Source of the DNA: JBCCJA01 sp039045975
Lineage (GTDB): Bacteria > Planctomycetota > Planctomycetia > Planctomycetales > Planctomycetaceae
NCBI GenBank assembly: GCA_039045975.1
Contig: JBCCJA010000001.1
Location: forward strand, 124,001-188,000
DNA length: 64,000 bases
Direction: 5' to 3'
Part shown: piece after piece, positions 27,647 through 36,334 of the stretch
Position numbering within the stretch: the first letter of the stretch is position 1
Layout: the number at the start of each line of letters is the position of its first letter
Translations under genes and position numbers: made by a program
The notes under the pieces: model-generated
The model's input: the letters and a program-made list of their open reading frames with translations, nothing else
Told to the model about the DNA's origin: nothing
The model's database searches: none

Positions 27647-30466
27647 ATGCCCCTCTCGTTCGAACGCCCCGAACTGCTGCTCCTAGCCGTTCCGGTCGCG
27701 TTGCTCTTCGCGGCGGTCGGGCGGCACCGCGGCGTCACGGGCGGGCTGCGGGTCGTTTTGTGGACGCTACTGTTGCTGATTGCGGCCGGGCCGCTGTTCG
27801 CGACCGGCGGTCGGGGCCTCGACGTGCTCGTCGTCGTCGACCGCTCGAACTCGATGCCGGAGGAGGCCGGCAAGCGGATCGCCGAGTCGGTCGAAATTCT
27901 GGAGTCGGCACGCGGCGACGGCGACCGCGTCGGCGTGATCGGCTTCGGGCGGGACCCCGCCGTCGAACAGCTGCCCTCCGCCGAGGCCGACTTCCAACGC
28001 TTCGGGCTCGCGGTCGACGCCGACGCGTCCGACCTCGATGCGGCGTTGGAGCGGGCCGTCGCGATCGCCGACCCCGACCGGCCGACGCGGATCGTGCTCC
28101 TGTCGGACGGCGAGGCGACCGGCATCGACCCCACCTCCGCCGCCCGACGGGCACGGGGGGCTTCGATCCCGATCGACGTGCGTCACTTCGGACGCCCGGC
28201 CGCCGGCGACGTCGCCGTCACCGCCATCGAGCTGCCGCCCGCCGTCGCCCCACGCGAGCCGTTCCGTTTCAACGTCGACGTCGTCGCCCCGACGCCACGG
28301 CCGGCGACCGTCGTCGTCCGCCGCGACGGCCGCGAGATCGCACGACGCGACGTCACGCTCGGACCGGGCACGAACCGCTACACGTTCCGCGACATCACCG
28401 AACGGCCCGGCCTTCTACGGTACGACGTCTCGGTCGAGGCGGGCGACGACCCGCGGCCGGAGAACAACGTCGGCCTCGGCGTCGTCCGCGTCGAGGCCGA
28501 CCCGCGGATCTTGCTCGTCACCGCCGACGGGTGGGGCGGGCAGGTCGCCGACGCCCTGCGGTCGGGACGTCTGGCGGTCGACGTCGTCTCACCGAAGACA
28601 CACCCGCTCACGCGCGACGCCCTCGAGCCGTACGCCGCCGTCATCCTGGAAAACGTCCGCGCCGGCGACCTCGGCCGCGGACGCATGCTCGAACTGAAGC
28701 GGTTCGTCGAAGACCTCGGCGGCGGGCTGATGCTGACCGGGGGGCGACGCAGCTTCGGCGCCGGGGGCTACTTCCAGTCGGCCCTCGACGAGGCGCTGCC
28801 GGTCTCGATGGAACTCCGCGACGAGCACCGCCGCGGCCGCGTCGCGATCGCGGTCGCGCTCGACCGCTCCGGCAGCATGTCGGCCCCGGTCGGGGTCGGG
28901 CGGACCAAGATGGACCTCGCGAACATCGGCACCGCCGAGTGTGTGCGACTGCTCGGCCCGAGTGACAGCGTCGCGATCATCGCCGTCGATTCCGCCCCGC
29001 ACGTCGTCCAACCCCTCACGCCGGTCGACGCCCCGGAGGCGATCGCCAGCAAGGCCCTGCAGATCGAGAGCATGGGCGGCGGGATCTTCGTCTACGAGGC
29101 GCTCGTCGCCGCGGGCAAACAGCTGCTCGCCGCACCTCAAGCGACGAAGCACATCATCCTGTTCTCCGACGCCGCAGACAGCGAAGTGCCGGGGGACTAC
29201 ATCAGTCTGCTGGCCGATTACCGGGCCGCGGGGATCACCGTCAGTGTTATCGGCCTCGGCACGAGATCGGACGTCGACGCCGCCCTGTTGAAAGACATCG
29301 CGGCGAAGGGCGACGGGTCGATCGCGTTCACGGAGAACGCCGAAGAGCTGCCGCGTCTGTTCACGGAAGACACCCTGTCGGTCGCACGCGGCACCTTCGT
29401 CGAGGCCGACCCGGCGACGCAGCCGGGCGGCATCGGCGGCGACGTGCTCCCCGGCGTCGTCACACTCGGGCCCGCCGACGCGTCGCTGCTCGGGACCGCC
29501 CCGCCGGTCGGCGGGTACAACCTGACCTACCTTCGGCCCGGCGCGACGCCGTCCGCGCGGTCGCGTGACGAGTACGCCGCGCCGTGGGCGGCTCATTGGT
29601 ACCGCGGGCTCGGCCGGGCGGCGGCGATCACCGTCGAGTTGGACGGACCCTTCACCGGCGCTTTCGACGACTGGGACGACTACGCGGCGTTCCTCGTCGC
29701 CCACGCGCGGTGGCTGATCGACCGCGGCGACGCGGACGGGCTGTTCGTCGACGTCGCCCGGGCCGGACAGGACGGCGTCGTCACGATCGAACTCGACCGC
29801 CCCGCCGATCGACCGCCGGAGGTCCTCGTCGTCCCGCCGGGCGGGCAACCGGGCGAGGTCGTCAGGCCCGAACTCCGCTGGGACGGCCCGTCGACGCTGA
29901 CCGCGCGGTTCCCGCTGAAGTCGGCCGGGGCGTACCGCACCGTCGTCCGGTCCGAGGGCGGAGCCGTCGTACGTGGCCCGGTCGTGTCGTTGCCCTACTC
30001 GACCGAACTGGCCCCACGCACGGGCCGACGCGGCGGACTGGAGACGCTCCGCGAATTGGCGTCCTCTACCGGCGGAGTCGAACGCTTCGACCTGCGCACC
30101 GTCTTCGAGGACCTCCCGCGGACGGCCGCGACCGTCTCGCTGACGCCGCCGCTGCTGATCGCGACGCTTGTGCTGCTCGTGGTCGAAATCGCCGGCCGAC
30201 GGCTCGACCTGTGGAGGCTGCTGGCGACACGCCTCGGCAGGTTCACCACGGCGACCCGCACCGGGGCGGCTCGACGGCCGGCCGACGCGGAGACGCTGAG
30301 AACGCGAACGGCGTCGCCCCGTCCTGCCAGAGCCGCAATCCCCACGGAAGCGACGCCGCCACGCGACGCCGCGCCTCCGAAGCCCGCCGCAGCGACACGC
30401 GAAACGGGGCCTTCCGTATTCGAAAAGGCGAAGCGAAAAGCAGCCGGGCGGACCGGCGGTCCCTAA
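27647..30466 (+). CDS. Double-VWA membrane protein with GATase-like domain
   Basis: A 939-residue protein. Two N-terminal helices are followed by a first VWA domain (VVVDRSNSMPEE), a beta domain, a glutamine-amidotransferase-like Rossmann segment (RILLVTADGWGGQVADALRSG ... EDLGGGLMLTGGRRSFGAGGY), a second VWA domain with a full metal site (VALDRSGSM ... TPVDAPEA ... FSDAADSE), and a further beta domain. A helix near residue 850 (LLIATLVLLVVEIAG) precedes a Pro/Ala-rich cytosolic tail. This composition is common for the last gene of planctomycete MoxR/DUF58/BatA operons. It likely works with them in assembling or inspecting an envelope complex (inference). Confidence 0.92.
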   Translation: MPLSFERPELLLLAVPVALLFAAVGRHRGVTGGLRVVLWTLLLLIAAGPLFATGGRGLDVLVVVDRSNSMPEEAGKRIAESVEILESARGDGDRVGVIGFGRDPAVEQLPSAEADFQRFGLAVDADASDLDAALERAVAIADPDRPTRIVLLSDGEATGIDPTSAARRARGASIPIDVRHFGRPAAGDVAVTAIELPPAVAPREPFRFNVDVVAPTPRPATVVVRRDGREIARRDVTLGPGTNRYTFRDITERPGLLRYDVSVEAGDDPRPENNVGLGVVRVEADPRILLVTADGWGGQVADALRSGRLAVDVVSPKTHPLTRDALEPYAAVILENVRAGDLGRGRMLELKRFVEDLGGGLMLTGGRRSFGAGGYFQSALDEALPVSMELRDEHRRGRVAIAVALDRSGSMSAPVGVGRTKMDLANIGTAECVRLLGPSDSVAIIAVDSAPHVVQPLTPVDAPEAIASKALQIESMGGGIFVYEALVAAGKQLLAAPQATKHIILFSDAADSEVPGDYISLLADYRAAGITVSVIGLGTRSDVDAALLKDIAAKGDGSIAFTENAEELPRLFTEDTLSVARGTFVEADPATQPGGIGGDVLPGVVTLGPADASLLGTAPPVGGYNLTYLRPGATPSARSRDEYAAPWAAHWYRGLGRAAAITVELDGPFTGAFDDWDDYAAFLVAHARWLIDRGDADGLFVDVARAGQDGVVTIELDRPADRPPEVLVVPPGGQPGEVVRPELRWDGPSTLTARFPLKSAGAYRTVVRSEGGAVVRGPVVSLPYSTELAPRTGRRGGLETLRELASSTGGVERFDLRTVFEDLPRTAATVSLTPPLLIATLVLLVVEIAGRRLDLWRLLATRLGRFTTATRTGAARRPADAETLRTRTASPRPARAAIPTEATPPRDAAPPKPAAATRETGPSVFEKAKRKAAGRTGGP

Positions 30467-30663
30467 CGCTATTCGAGCACGTTCGGCCACGGTCGATCTC
30501 CCGTGAATTCGCGTGCCGGACCGTGCCGTCCGTTCGAACCGCGAGTTTCGACAGACTTTTTCCAGAAAGCGGGCAACCACGGCCGGAATTTATGCAACGG
30601 GCGACCCGCCGCAGACACTAGGGAGGCAGACCGAGAACCACGGCGAAACGGTCCCCGCCGCGA

Positions 30664-31236
30664 ATGAACCCTCCCGCCCGCCTCGTGAGCGAAGACCGCC
30701 GACAGGACCGGGAAGGCTTCCTGGCCCAACTCACCCGGCACTACGCCGCGATCCGACGTCATTTGATCATCCTCGTCGGAGACCTCGGCGACGCCGAAGA
30801 CCTCATGCAGGAGACGGCGCTCGTCCTCTGGGACCGCTTCGAGACGCACGACCCGGACGCGAGTTTTCTCGCCTGGGCGAAAGGCGTCGCGACGAACCTC
30901 GCCCGAAACTTCCTGCGGAAGCGTTATCGGAACCCGCGGAAGCAGGTCGGTTTCACGCCCGGCGCGTTGGCGTCACTGGCGAAAGTGAGTGAGGGCGCGG
31001 CCGAGTTGTTCGAACTGCGTCTGGAAAAGCTCGAAGACTGCCTCGCGAAGCTCTCCGAACGTGACCGCCGGATGGTGTGGGAGTGCTACGGCAACGGCAC
31101 GAAAATCGTCGCGTTCGCGTCCCGCCACGATAAGTCGGCCGGCACGGTCCGCAGCCGGCTGCACCGCCTCCGCGAGCGGTTGCACGACTGCATCTCGCGA
31201 AAAATGCGTGAAATCGACGTCGGAGGTCTGACGTGA
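30664..31236 (+). CDS. ECF RNA polymerase sigma factor, Rhodopirellula/Verrucomicrobium type (cassette B)
   Basis: A 190-residue group IV sigma factor. Region 2 reads HYAAIRRHLIILVGDLGDAEDLMQETALVLWDRF, then FLAWAKGVATNLARNFLRK. Region 4 has an SAGTVRSRLHRLRERL helix-turn-helix. It parallels the factor at 15588-16187 in length and architecture. It lies 197 bases after the double-VWA gene, and its stop overlaps the FecR start (GTGA). It leads cassette B (FecR, DUF1559, lipoprotein, glycosidase-like genes), all on the plus strand. Confidence 0.93.
   Translation: MNPPARLVSEDRRQDREGFLAQLTRHYAAIRRHLIILVGDLGDAEDLMQETALVLWDRFETHDPDASFLAWAKGVATNLARNFLRKRYRNPRKQVGFTPGALASLAKVSEGAAELFELRLEKLEDCLAKLSERDRRMVWECYGNGTKIVAFASRHDKSAGTVRSRLHRLRERLHDCISRKMREIDVGGLT
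31222..31226 (+). promoter_or_regulatory. Shine-Dalgarno GGAGG deciding the FecR start
   Basis: GGAGG lies six bases before GTG 31233, inside the sigma-factor gene. It supports the GTG start and coupling to the sigma factor rather than the downstream ATG at 31251. Confidence 0.7.
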
Positions 31237-32591
31237 CCCCCGGCTCGAACATGAACCCGTCACCCGGTCTCGTCCGTGAAGTCGAGGCCCTCGCACACGC
31301 GGTCTGCCGCGGAGAGTTGGAGCCCGAGCAGTCGGAACGGCTGAGCTCGTTGCTCGACGGCAACCTGGCGCTCTGCCACAGCTATCTGAACATCTTGTCC
31401 CTCCACGCACGGCTGATCGAGCTCGGAGACAGTCCGGGGCCGGAGGAGGTTTATGACCGTCTCTTCCCACCGCGTACCGGGATCGGTCGTCTCGGCAGAC
31501 GCGTCGTCGCGGTGGCCGCGACCGTCGCCGCCGCCTGTCTGACGGTCGCGGTCTGGACCTTCGGCCCGCAGGCCGAAACGCCGGTCGTCGGCCGCGTGGT
31601 CGCGGTCGCGGAGGGCACCGAATGGGCCGGCGACACCAAGCGAAACGGTCAGGCGATACGCAAACGCGACAGCGTCGCCGTGGAATCGGGCTTCGTCACG
31701 ATCGAACTGCCCGGGGACGTCGTCGTCGACCTCGTCGGCCCGGGACACGTGCGTTTCGACGCGACCGACCGCGTCTGGCTGAAGCGGGGGCGGCTGGCGG
31801 CGTCGGTCGGCTTGGCAGGCGTCGGCTTCACGGTCGGAACCGAGGACGCCGACATCGTCGACCTCGGCACCGCTTTTCAGGTCCACAAAGACTTCAGCCT
31901 CGGCACCCAGCTCCGCGTCACAGAAGGGTCGGTCCAGACGCGGCTCAAAGACGACGCCGGCAACGTCGTGCAATTCCTCGACTTGGTCGCGGGCGAGTCG
32001 GCCCGGCTCGACCGCGTCGCCGTCGTCGCCGAGCAGACCGGAGACCTGTTCGACTTCGACGCCGCCTTCGACCCGGTCGGACAGGCCAAAGGCGGCGTAC
32101 GGCGTTTCACTGGGGCGGCGCAACCGCTCTCCTCGTCGCTCGTCGGACTCGACACCCGCTCGGGCGTGACGAACACCCTCGGACGCGTCTTCGTCTTGCC
32201 CGAAAGATCGGGCCTCGTGCTCGACCGCGAGTACCCCGTCGAGACGACGTCCGGCCGCGTGACGATCCCCGCCGGCACGCCGGTCGACAGCTATTTGTTC
32301 CACTTCGACATGGGCGAAGTCGACGTCATCACGGCACTCGGCCGCGGCTCGACGACGTTCGGCGGCCGGGTCCTCGCGGTCGTCGGTTCGTCGGACGGAC
32401 TCGCCACGACCGACGCGACATTCGCCAACCCCGGGGCGACGTTCGATCCCGCGGCCGCCCGTGGCCTCGAACCGGACGAAGACGACGTTTCGGTCTCCGC
32501 CGACGGCCGGACGGTGACTTTCGACTTCGACGTCTCACCCCCCGGCAGCCTCGATCAATTCCGGGTGCTCGTTCGCGGCACCAAACCTTAA
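31233..32591 (+). CDS. FecR-domain transmembrane protein with secreted C-terminal domain (cassette B)
   Basis: A 452-residue paralogue of the FecR at 14243-15595. The cytosolic N-terminus covers about 90 residues, and the transmembrane helix is LGRRVVAVAATVAAACLTVAVW. The FecR domain shows VESGFVTIELPGDVVVDLVGP, then DIVDLGTAFQV and RVTEGSVQTRL. The C-terminal about 150 residues contain PAGTPVDSYLFHFDM, ATFANPGATFDP, RGLEPDEDDVSVSADGRT and SLDQFRVLVRGT. I know this domain best from exported PEP-CTERM-type proteins of planctomycetes and cyanobacteria. GTG 31233 overlaps the sigma-factor stop and has a GGAGG site. It is probably the sensor/regulator of the adjacent sigma factor (inference). Confidence 0.88.
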   Translation: MTPGSNMNPSPGLVREVEALAHAVCRGELEPEQSERLSSLLDGNLALCHSYLNILSLHARLIELGDSPGPEEVYDRLFPPRTGIGRLGRRVVAVAATVAAACLTVAVWTFGPQAETPVVGRVVAVAEGTEWAGDTKRNGQAIRKRDSVAVESGFVTIELPGDVVVDLVGPGHVRFDATDRVWLKRGRLAASVGLAGVGFTVGTEDADIVDLGTAFQVHKDFSLGTQLRVTEGSVQTRLKDDAGNVVQFLDLVAGESARLDRVAVVAEQTGDLFDFDAAFDPVGQAKGGVRRFTGAAQPLSSSLVGLDTRSGVTNTLGRVFVLPERSGLVLDREYPVETTSGRVTIPAGTPVDSYLFHFDMGEVDVITALGRGSTTFGGRVLAVVGSSDGLATTDATFANPGATFDPAAARGLEPDEDDVSVSADGRTVTFDFDVSPPGSLDQFRVLVRGTKP

Positions 32592-32618
32592 GTCTTAATT
32601 CTTCGGAAAGGTCCTGAC

Positions 32619-33782
32619 ATGTCTCGACGACACGGCTTCACGCTGATCGAACTCCTCGTCGTGATCGCGATCATCGCGATCATTGTCGCGCTCCTGCTTC
32701 CCGCGGTCCAGCAGGCCCGCGAGGCGGCGCGGCGGACGGCCTGCAAAAACAATCTGAAGCAGCTCGCGCTCGCGTGTCACAACTACCACGACGTCCACGG
32801 CGGCTTCCCGTCCGGTGTGACCCCGACGAGCGACCAAGTGATCGGGATTAAAGCGACCCAGATGTGTGAGTCGGGCACGAACGGTTTCCAAAGCCCGCTG
32901 GGCGGGACGATGGCCCAAAACGCTCACGGCTGGGCATGGAGCGCGATGATCCTCCCGTTTATGGAAGAGCCGGCCCTCTATGAGACGATCGGCGTCGGGC
33001 AGCGGAACACTGCACAATTCGTGACCGCGGCCTTGGCGGACGCGACGCTTCTTTCTCAAGTCCAGACACAACTCGACTACATGACCTGTCCGAGCGACTC
33101 GCCCACGGACGCACCCCTGTTCACCGCGGCCGAATTCCGCAACAACGGGAACATTAATAATTCACCTTCACCGAACGGCATCTTCATGCCGCTCGCCAAC
33201 TATATCGGCGTCAGTCACACCCAATCGTTCGTGCCCGACACGCAGTTCAACTGCACCAGTTCTCAGGGCAGCCCGGCGATCGATTACGACGTCGGCCCGT
33301 CCGATCACCTCGGCATGTTCGGTCTCGCGACGAACATCCGTATCGGCGACATCTCCGACGGCACGAGCAACACCCTGATGTTCGGAGAGCGGTCCGGCGC
33401 TTTCATCGTCGGCACGAACAATCAGATCAGGCACCGGGGCGCCACTCACTACTTGACCGGAGTATCACAGGACCGTGGTGCGACCGCGAACGCGGTCCTG
33501 TTCATGGGGCAGTCTCTCGGATCCGGCCTGCTCAACCCGACCTTGCCGACCGCGAGCGACATCGGCGGCCAATCCGCGAGCTTCAGCAGCTCGCACCCCG
33601 GCGGGGCCCAATTCGCGCTCGCCGACGGGTCGGTCCGCTTCATCAGTGAAAACATCGAACAAAGCGCGAGCGGGTCTTCGTTCTCTCAGCACGTGCCGTC
33701 GCCGAACCGCATCGGTTTTCCCGACACGCTGCTCGAGTACCTGATCGATCGCCGCGACGGTGTCGTGCTCGGCGAGTTCTAA
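32619..33782 (+). CDS. DUF1559 prepilin-like protein (cassette B)
   Basis: A 387-residue protein starting with the prepilin-type RRHGFTLIELLVVIAIIAII helix, then LLLPAVQQAREAARRTACKN. The H-x9-DG C-terminal motif is in HPGGAQFALADGSVRFISEN. The first 70 residues are nearly identical to the cassette A protein, while the middle differs strongly, as usual in this family. An AAAGG site precedes the ATG. It sits 27 bases after the FecR gene, so co-transcription is likely. It is expected to be processed by a prepilin peptidase and to reach the cell surface. Confidence 0.95.
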   Translation: MSRRHGFTLIELLVVIAIIAIIVALLLPAVQQAREAARRTACKNNLKQLALACHNYHDVHGGFPSGVTPTSDQVIGIKATQMCESGTNGFQSPLGGTMAQNAHGWAWSAMILPFMEEPALYETIGVGQRNTAQFVTAALADATLLSQVQTQLDYMTCPSDSPTDAPLFTAAEFRNNGNINNSPSPNGIFMPLANYIGVSHTQSFVPDTQFNCTSSQGSPAIDYDVGPSDHLGMFGLATNIRIGDISDGTSNTLMFGERSGAFIVGTNNQIRHRGATHYLTGVSQDRGATANAVLFMGQSLGSGLLNPTLPTASDIGGQSASFSSSHPGGAQFALADGSVRFISENIEQSASGSSFSQHVPSPNRIGFPDTLLEYLIDRRDGVVLGEF

Positions 33783-33807
33783 ATTTGACGTATCCGGGTG
33801 AAAGAGG

Positions 33808-33837
33808 TCCGCCGCGTGCCGTAGGGGCCGCGGCGGA
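33808..33837 (+). repeat. GC-rich hairpin between DUF1559 and lipoprotein genes
   Basis: TCCGCCGCG pairs with CGCGGCGGA across a 12-base loop. There is no T-run, so a factor-independent terminator is unlikely. It may set the ratio of the DUF1559 and lipoprotein messages by RNA processing or partial attenuation. Confidence 0.4.
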
Positions 33838-33872
33838 GCCGAAGCAAATCTCGTCAGCCGAGGGTCAATGAC

Positions 33873-34292
33873 ATGGCACGTCGCGACTTCATCGCCATCT
33901 TTTCGGTCATCCTCCTCGCCTGCGGCTGTGGTGAGGCCCCTCCGTTCGATTTCGTTCCCGTCAGCGGGCGGGCGACACTCGACGGACAGCCGCTCATCGA
34001 GGTCGCGATCGATTTCGTGCCGAAAGCCGGAGAAGACGGCATGGCCGGGCCGCGGTCGTACGCCGTCACCGACGCCGACGGTCGATTCGAACTCGAACTC
34101 AGCCGGCCGGCGGGTCGAAGCGGTGCCGTACCCGGGAAACACACCGTGTTCTTCCTCGACAAGCCGAACCCCGACGCAAAAAACGCCGACGCGCCGGACG
34201 CATTCCTCCCGACGGTCCCGGAGAAATATCAGGCCGGCGTGCCTTTCACGGTGCCGACGGAGGGAACCGACGCGGCGAATTTTGATCTCTGA
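33873..34292 (+). CDS. Small lipoprotein with carboxypeptidase-regulatory-like domain (cassette B)
   Basis: A 139-residue protein. The lipobox is LLACGCGE after a short hydrophobic segment. The rest is a single beta-sandwich of the carboxypeptidase-regulatory type (FVPVSGRATLDGQPL, VTDADGRFELEL, PGKHTVFFLD), ending VPTEGTDAANFDL. It has the same architecture as the proteins at 12472-12927 and 50282-50752, each directly after a DUF1559 gene. It ends 43 bases before the next secreted protein and is likely part of the same transcript. Confidence 0.87.
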   Translation: MARRDFIAIFSVILLACGCGEAPPFDFVPVSGRATLDGQPLIEVAIDFVPKAGEDGMAGPRSYAVTDADGRFELELSRPAGRSGAVPGKHTVFFLDKPNPDAKNADAPDAFLPTVPEKYQAGVPFTVPTEGTDAANFDL

Positions 34293-34335
34293 ACCACAGC
34301 CCGGGTCGGCGAACTCTGCCCCCAGTGAGAATCCG

Positions 34336-36273
34336 ATGCGCGCACTCTTCGCCCTGCTGTCGACCGCGGGCCTTTTGACGTCGCCCGTCTCCGCCGGAGA
34401 CGTCGAGCACTTCTTCCGCCCGGTCGCCTCGCCCGCCTCCGACCCCGACGCGCCGGGCGGATTCAATTGGTCGCGGCCGCCGATGTTCATCGACTCCGTC
34501 AAGCAGAGTTGGGGGGCCGGGCAGGGCCAGACGCCACAGGTTCTGTTTTGGGAACAGGTCCCCGAATACCGCGAGAAACTGCGTCAGATCCGCACGGCCG
34601 CGAAGGAGATCGAGGCCTCGGGCCGCGTGCCCAGGAACGGCATGCAGCGGTGGCAGAACACCTGGGTCAGATCGAAGCCGGGCGGGACGTTCGCCGACCT
34701 GCCCGGGCATCGGGCCTGGGTCGCGTGGCTGGACGCACGGCCGCATTACCTCGACGTGTGGTCCGACGGCGGATCGGCCCCGCCACACTACCGCGAGAAG
34801 GGAAATATGTGGGGGCACGTTAGCCCGCCGCTCCCGCTCGACGCCCGGGACGCCGACGTGCCCTTCGAGGGCGAAGTCGCGGTCTACGCAGACTGGCAGG
34901 CCGACCGCGTCGGGCGGCTGGCGGGCCTGACCGGCGTGCCGGGCTTGGCGCTTTCGGACTTTTATGACTGCCACCCGCATAATTCGGTTTTCGATCACGA
35001 CTTTAACCCCCGGATCGTCGAACGATTCGCGACATTACACGGGATCGAACTGCCCGACGGCGACACCGCCGCCATCGCGGAGTTCATCGCCCGCGAATAT
35101 CCGAACGAGTGGATCGATTTCTGGTGCGATTCGTACGCCTATATGTGGCGTGCGTTCGCCCGCGAGATCGGCCGGCACACCGGTAAGCGGCCGCTGATCA
35201 TTAATCAGACCTCGTCGCTGCCGCACACGCAGCGGCTGTTGGCGGTCGATCCGGTCCATATTTCCGCCCAGGTCGGACACGACGACGCTATCGTCCTCGT
35301 GCAGACATTGCAGCGGTTCGTTATGAACGGGGTGTACGTACCGGAGCTTTCGGAGGCGGTCCGCCTCGGCTGCTTCGGGGCCAGGGCACCGGAGCTGCGG
35401 TACGGACATTTAATCTCCGGGGCGGTCGACCTGTTTTGGGGCTCGGTCGCGAAAAACTGGCCGGAACTTCCCGAACCGGTCCGCAAAGAACTCGGTTGGA
35501 AACGATTAAAACGCATCTGGCTGACGAGCGGCTGGACACACGTCGCGACCGCCGACGGCCGTGCCCGCCGCGTGGTCGAGGCTTGGCAGCCGCACTACCA
35601 CGGCAAAGGCGAGGTCGACCCCGCCTGGCCGGAACTGCTCCGCCGCATCGAACCGGCCCGTCCGTTCGGGGCGGCGGTTTATTACAGCCTCGGCGGCGAA
35701 CGGGCCCACGAGCGGGAGTTGGCATCGACCGGGTCGAAATGGTGGATCTACCACGACCCTTACACCGGCCGAAACATGTCGGACGTGACCGACCTGACCG
35801 GCGTCGGCCACGGCGGCTTCTACGTCAGCACGGCGACGCTCGACGCGTTACGGCCAGATTTCCGGCCGAGCCACTGGATCGTCCCAAACCCCGAGACTGT
35901 TCCGGACGATGAGCGGCGACGGCTGGAGGCGATCGCGCCGACCTTAAGTACCCCGGAGGGCGTCGCGTCCGAGACGCCGCTGCGTTTTACGGCCGACCGG
36001 CCGGGCCGGCGGATCAGCGGCTACGGCTTCTTCGACCGGGACGGGCAGTTAGTCGTGCTGCTTTCCGACGTCATCGCCGAGGGCGAATCAAACGCCGGAC
36101 TGACGGGCGTGACGGCAACGGTCGCGGTCGACGTGCCCGGCGGGGCATATGTCGTCGAGGACTTGGAGAGCCGCCGTATCGTCGCCCGCGGCGTTTCCAC
36201 CAAAGGGACGCTGCGGTTCGATCTGCCGATGGACCGCTGGGACACGCGGGCCGTCGCGATCCGGCCGCGGTAA
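34336..36273 (+). CDS. Secreted glycosidase-like protein, family not recognised
   Basis: A 645-residue protein with a signal peptide (MRALFALLSTAGLLTSPVSAG). The central 350 residues look like a TIM barrel: ALSDFYDCHPHNSVFDHDF, EWIDFWCDSYAYMWRAFAREIG, KRPLIINQTSSLP, and VDLFWGSVAKNWP. The C-terminus is a beta domain typical of GH-A/GH42-like enzymes (SGYGFFDRDGQLVVLLSDV, then a cupredoxin-like end WDTRAVAIRP). I cannot name the GH family or its catalytic residues. ATG 34336 is chosen for the signal peptide; the open frame extends through the lipoprotein region as a shadow. It follows the lipoprotein of cassette B and precedes another glycosidase. Confidence 0.72.
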   Translation: MRALFALLSTAGLLTSPVSAGDVEHFFRPVASPASDPDAPGGFNWSRPPMFIDSVKQSWGAGQGQTPQVLFWEQVPEYREKLRQIRTAAKEIEASGRVPRNGMQRWQNTWVRSKPGGTFADLPGHRAWVAWLDARPHYLDVWSDGGSAPPHYREKGNMWGHVSPPLPLDARDADVPFEGEVAVYADWQADRVGRLAGLTGVPGLALSDFYDCHPHNSVFDHDFNPRIVERFATLHGIELPDGDTAAIAEFIAREYPNEWIDFWCDSYAYMWRAFAREIGRHTGKRPLIINQTSSLPHTQRLLAVDPVHISAQVGHDDAIVLVQTLQRFVMNGVYVPELSEAVRLGCFGARAPELRYGHLISGAVDLFWGSVAKNWPELPEPVRKELGWKRLKRIWLTSGWTHVATADGRARRVVEAWQPHYHGKGEVDPAWPELLRRIEPARPFGAAVYYSLGGERAHERELASTGSKWWIYHDPYTGRNMSDVTDLTGVGHGGFYVSTATLDALRPDFRPSHWIVPNPETVPDDERRRLEAIAPTLSTPEGVASETPLRFTADRPGRRISGYGFFDRDGQLVVLLSDVIAEGESNAGLTGVTATVAVDVPGGAYVVEDLESRRIVARGVSTKGTLRFDLPMDRWDTRAVAIRPR

Positions 36274-36334
36274 TCGATGGCGTCGTCGGGACGCCACGCC
36301 ACGGTGAAGTGTACTCGACCAAACCTCGATCCCG

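Noticed and set aside
28589..30580. Long minus-strand open frame of 663 codons opposite the double-VWA gene
   Set aside because: It is antisense to a clear VWA gene, rich in Arg/Asp/Val as expected for a shadow of GC-rich coding sequence, and has no motif.
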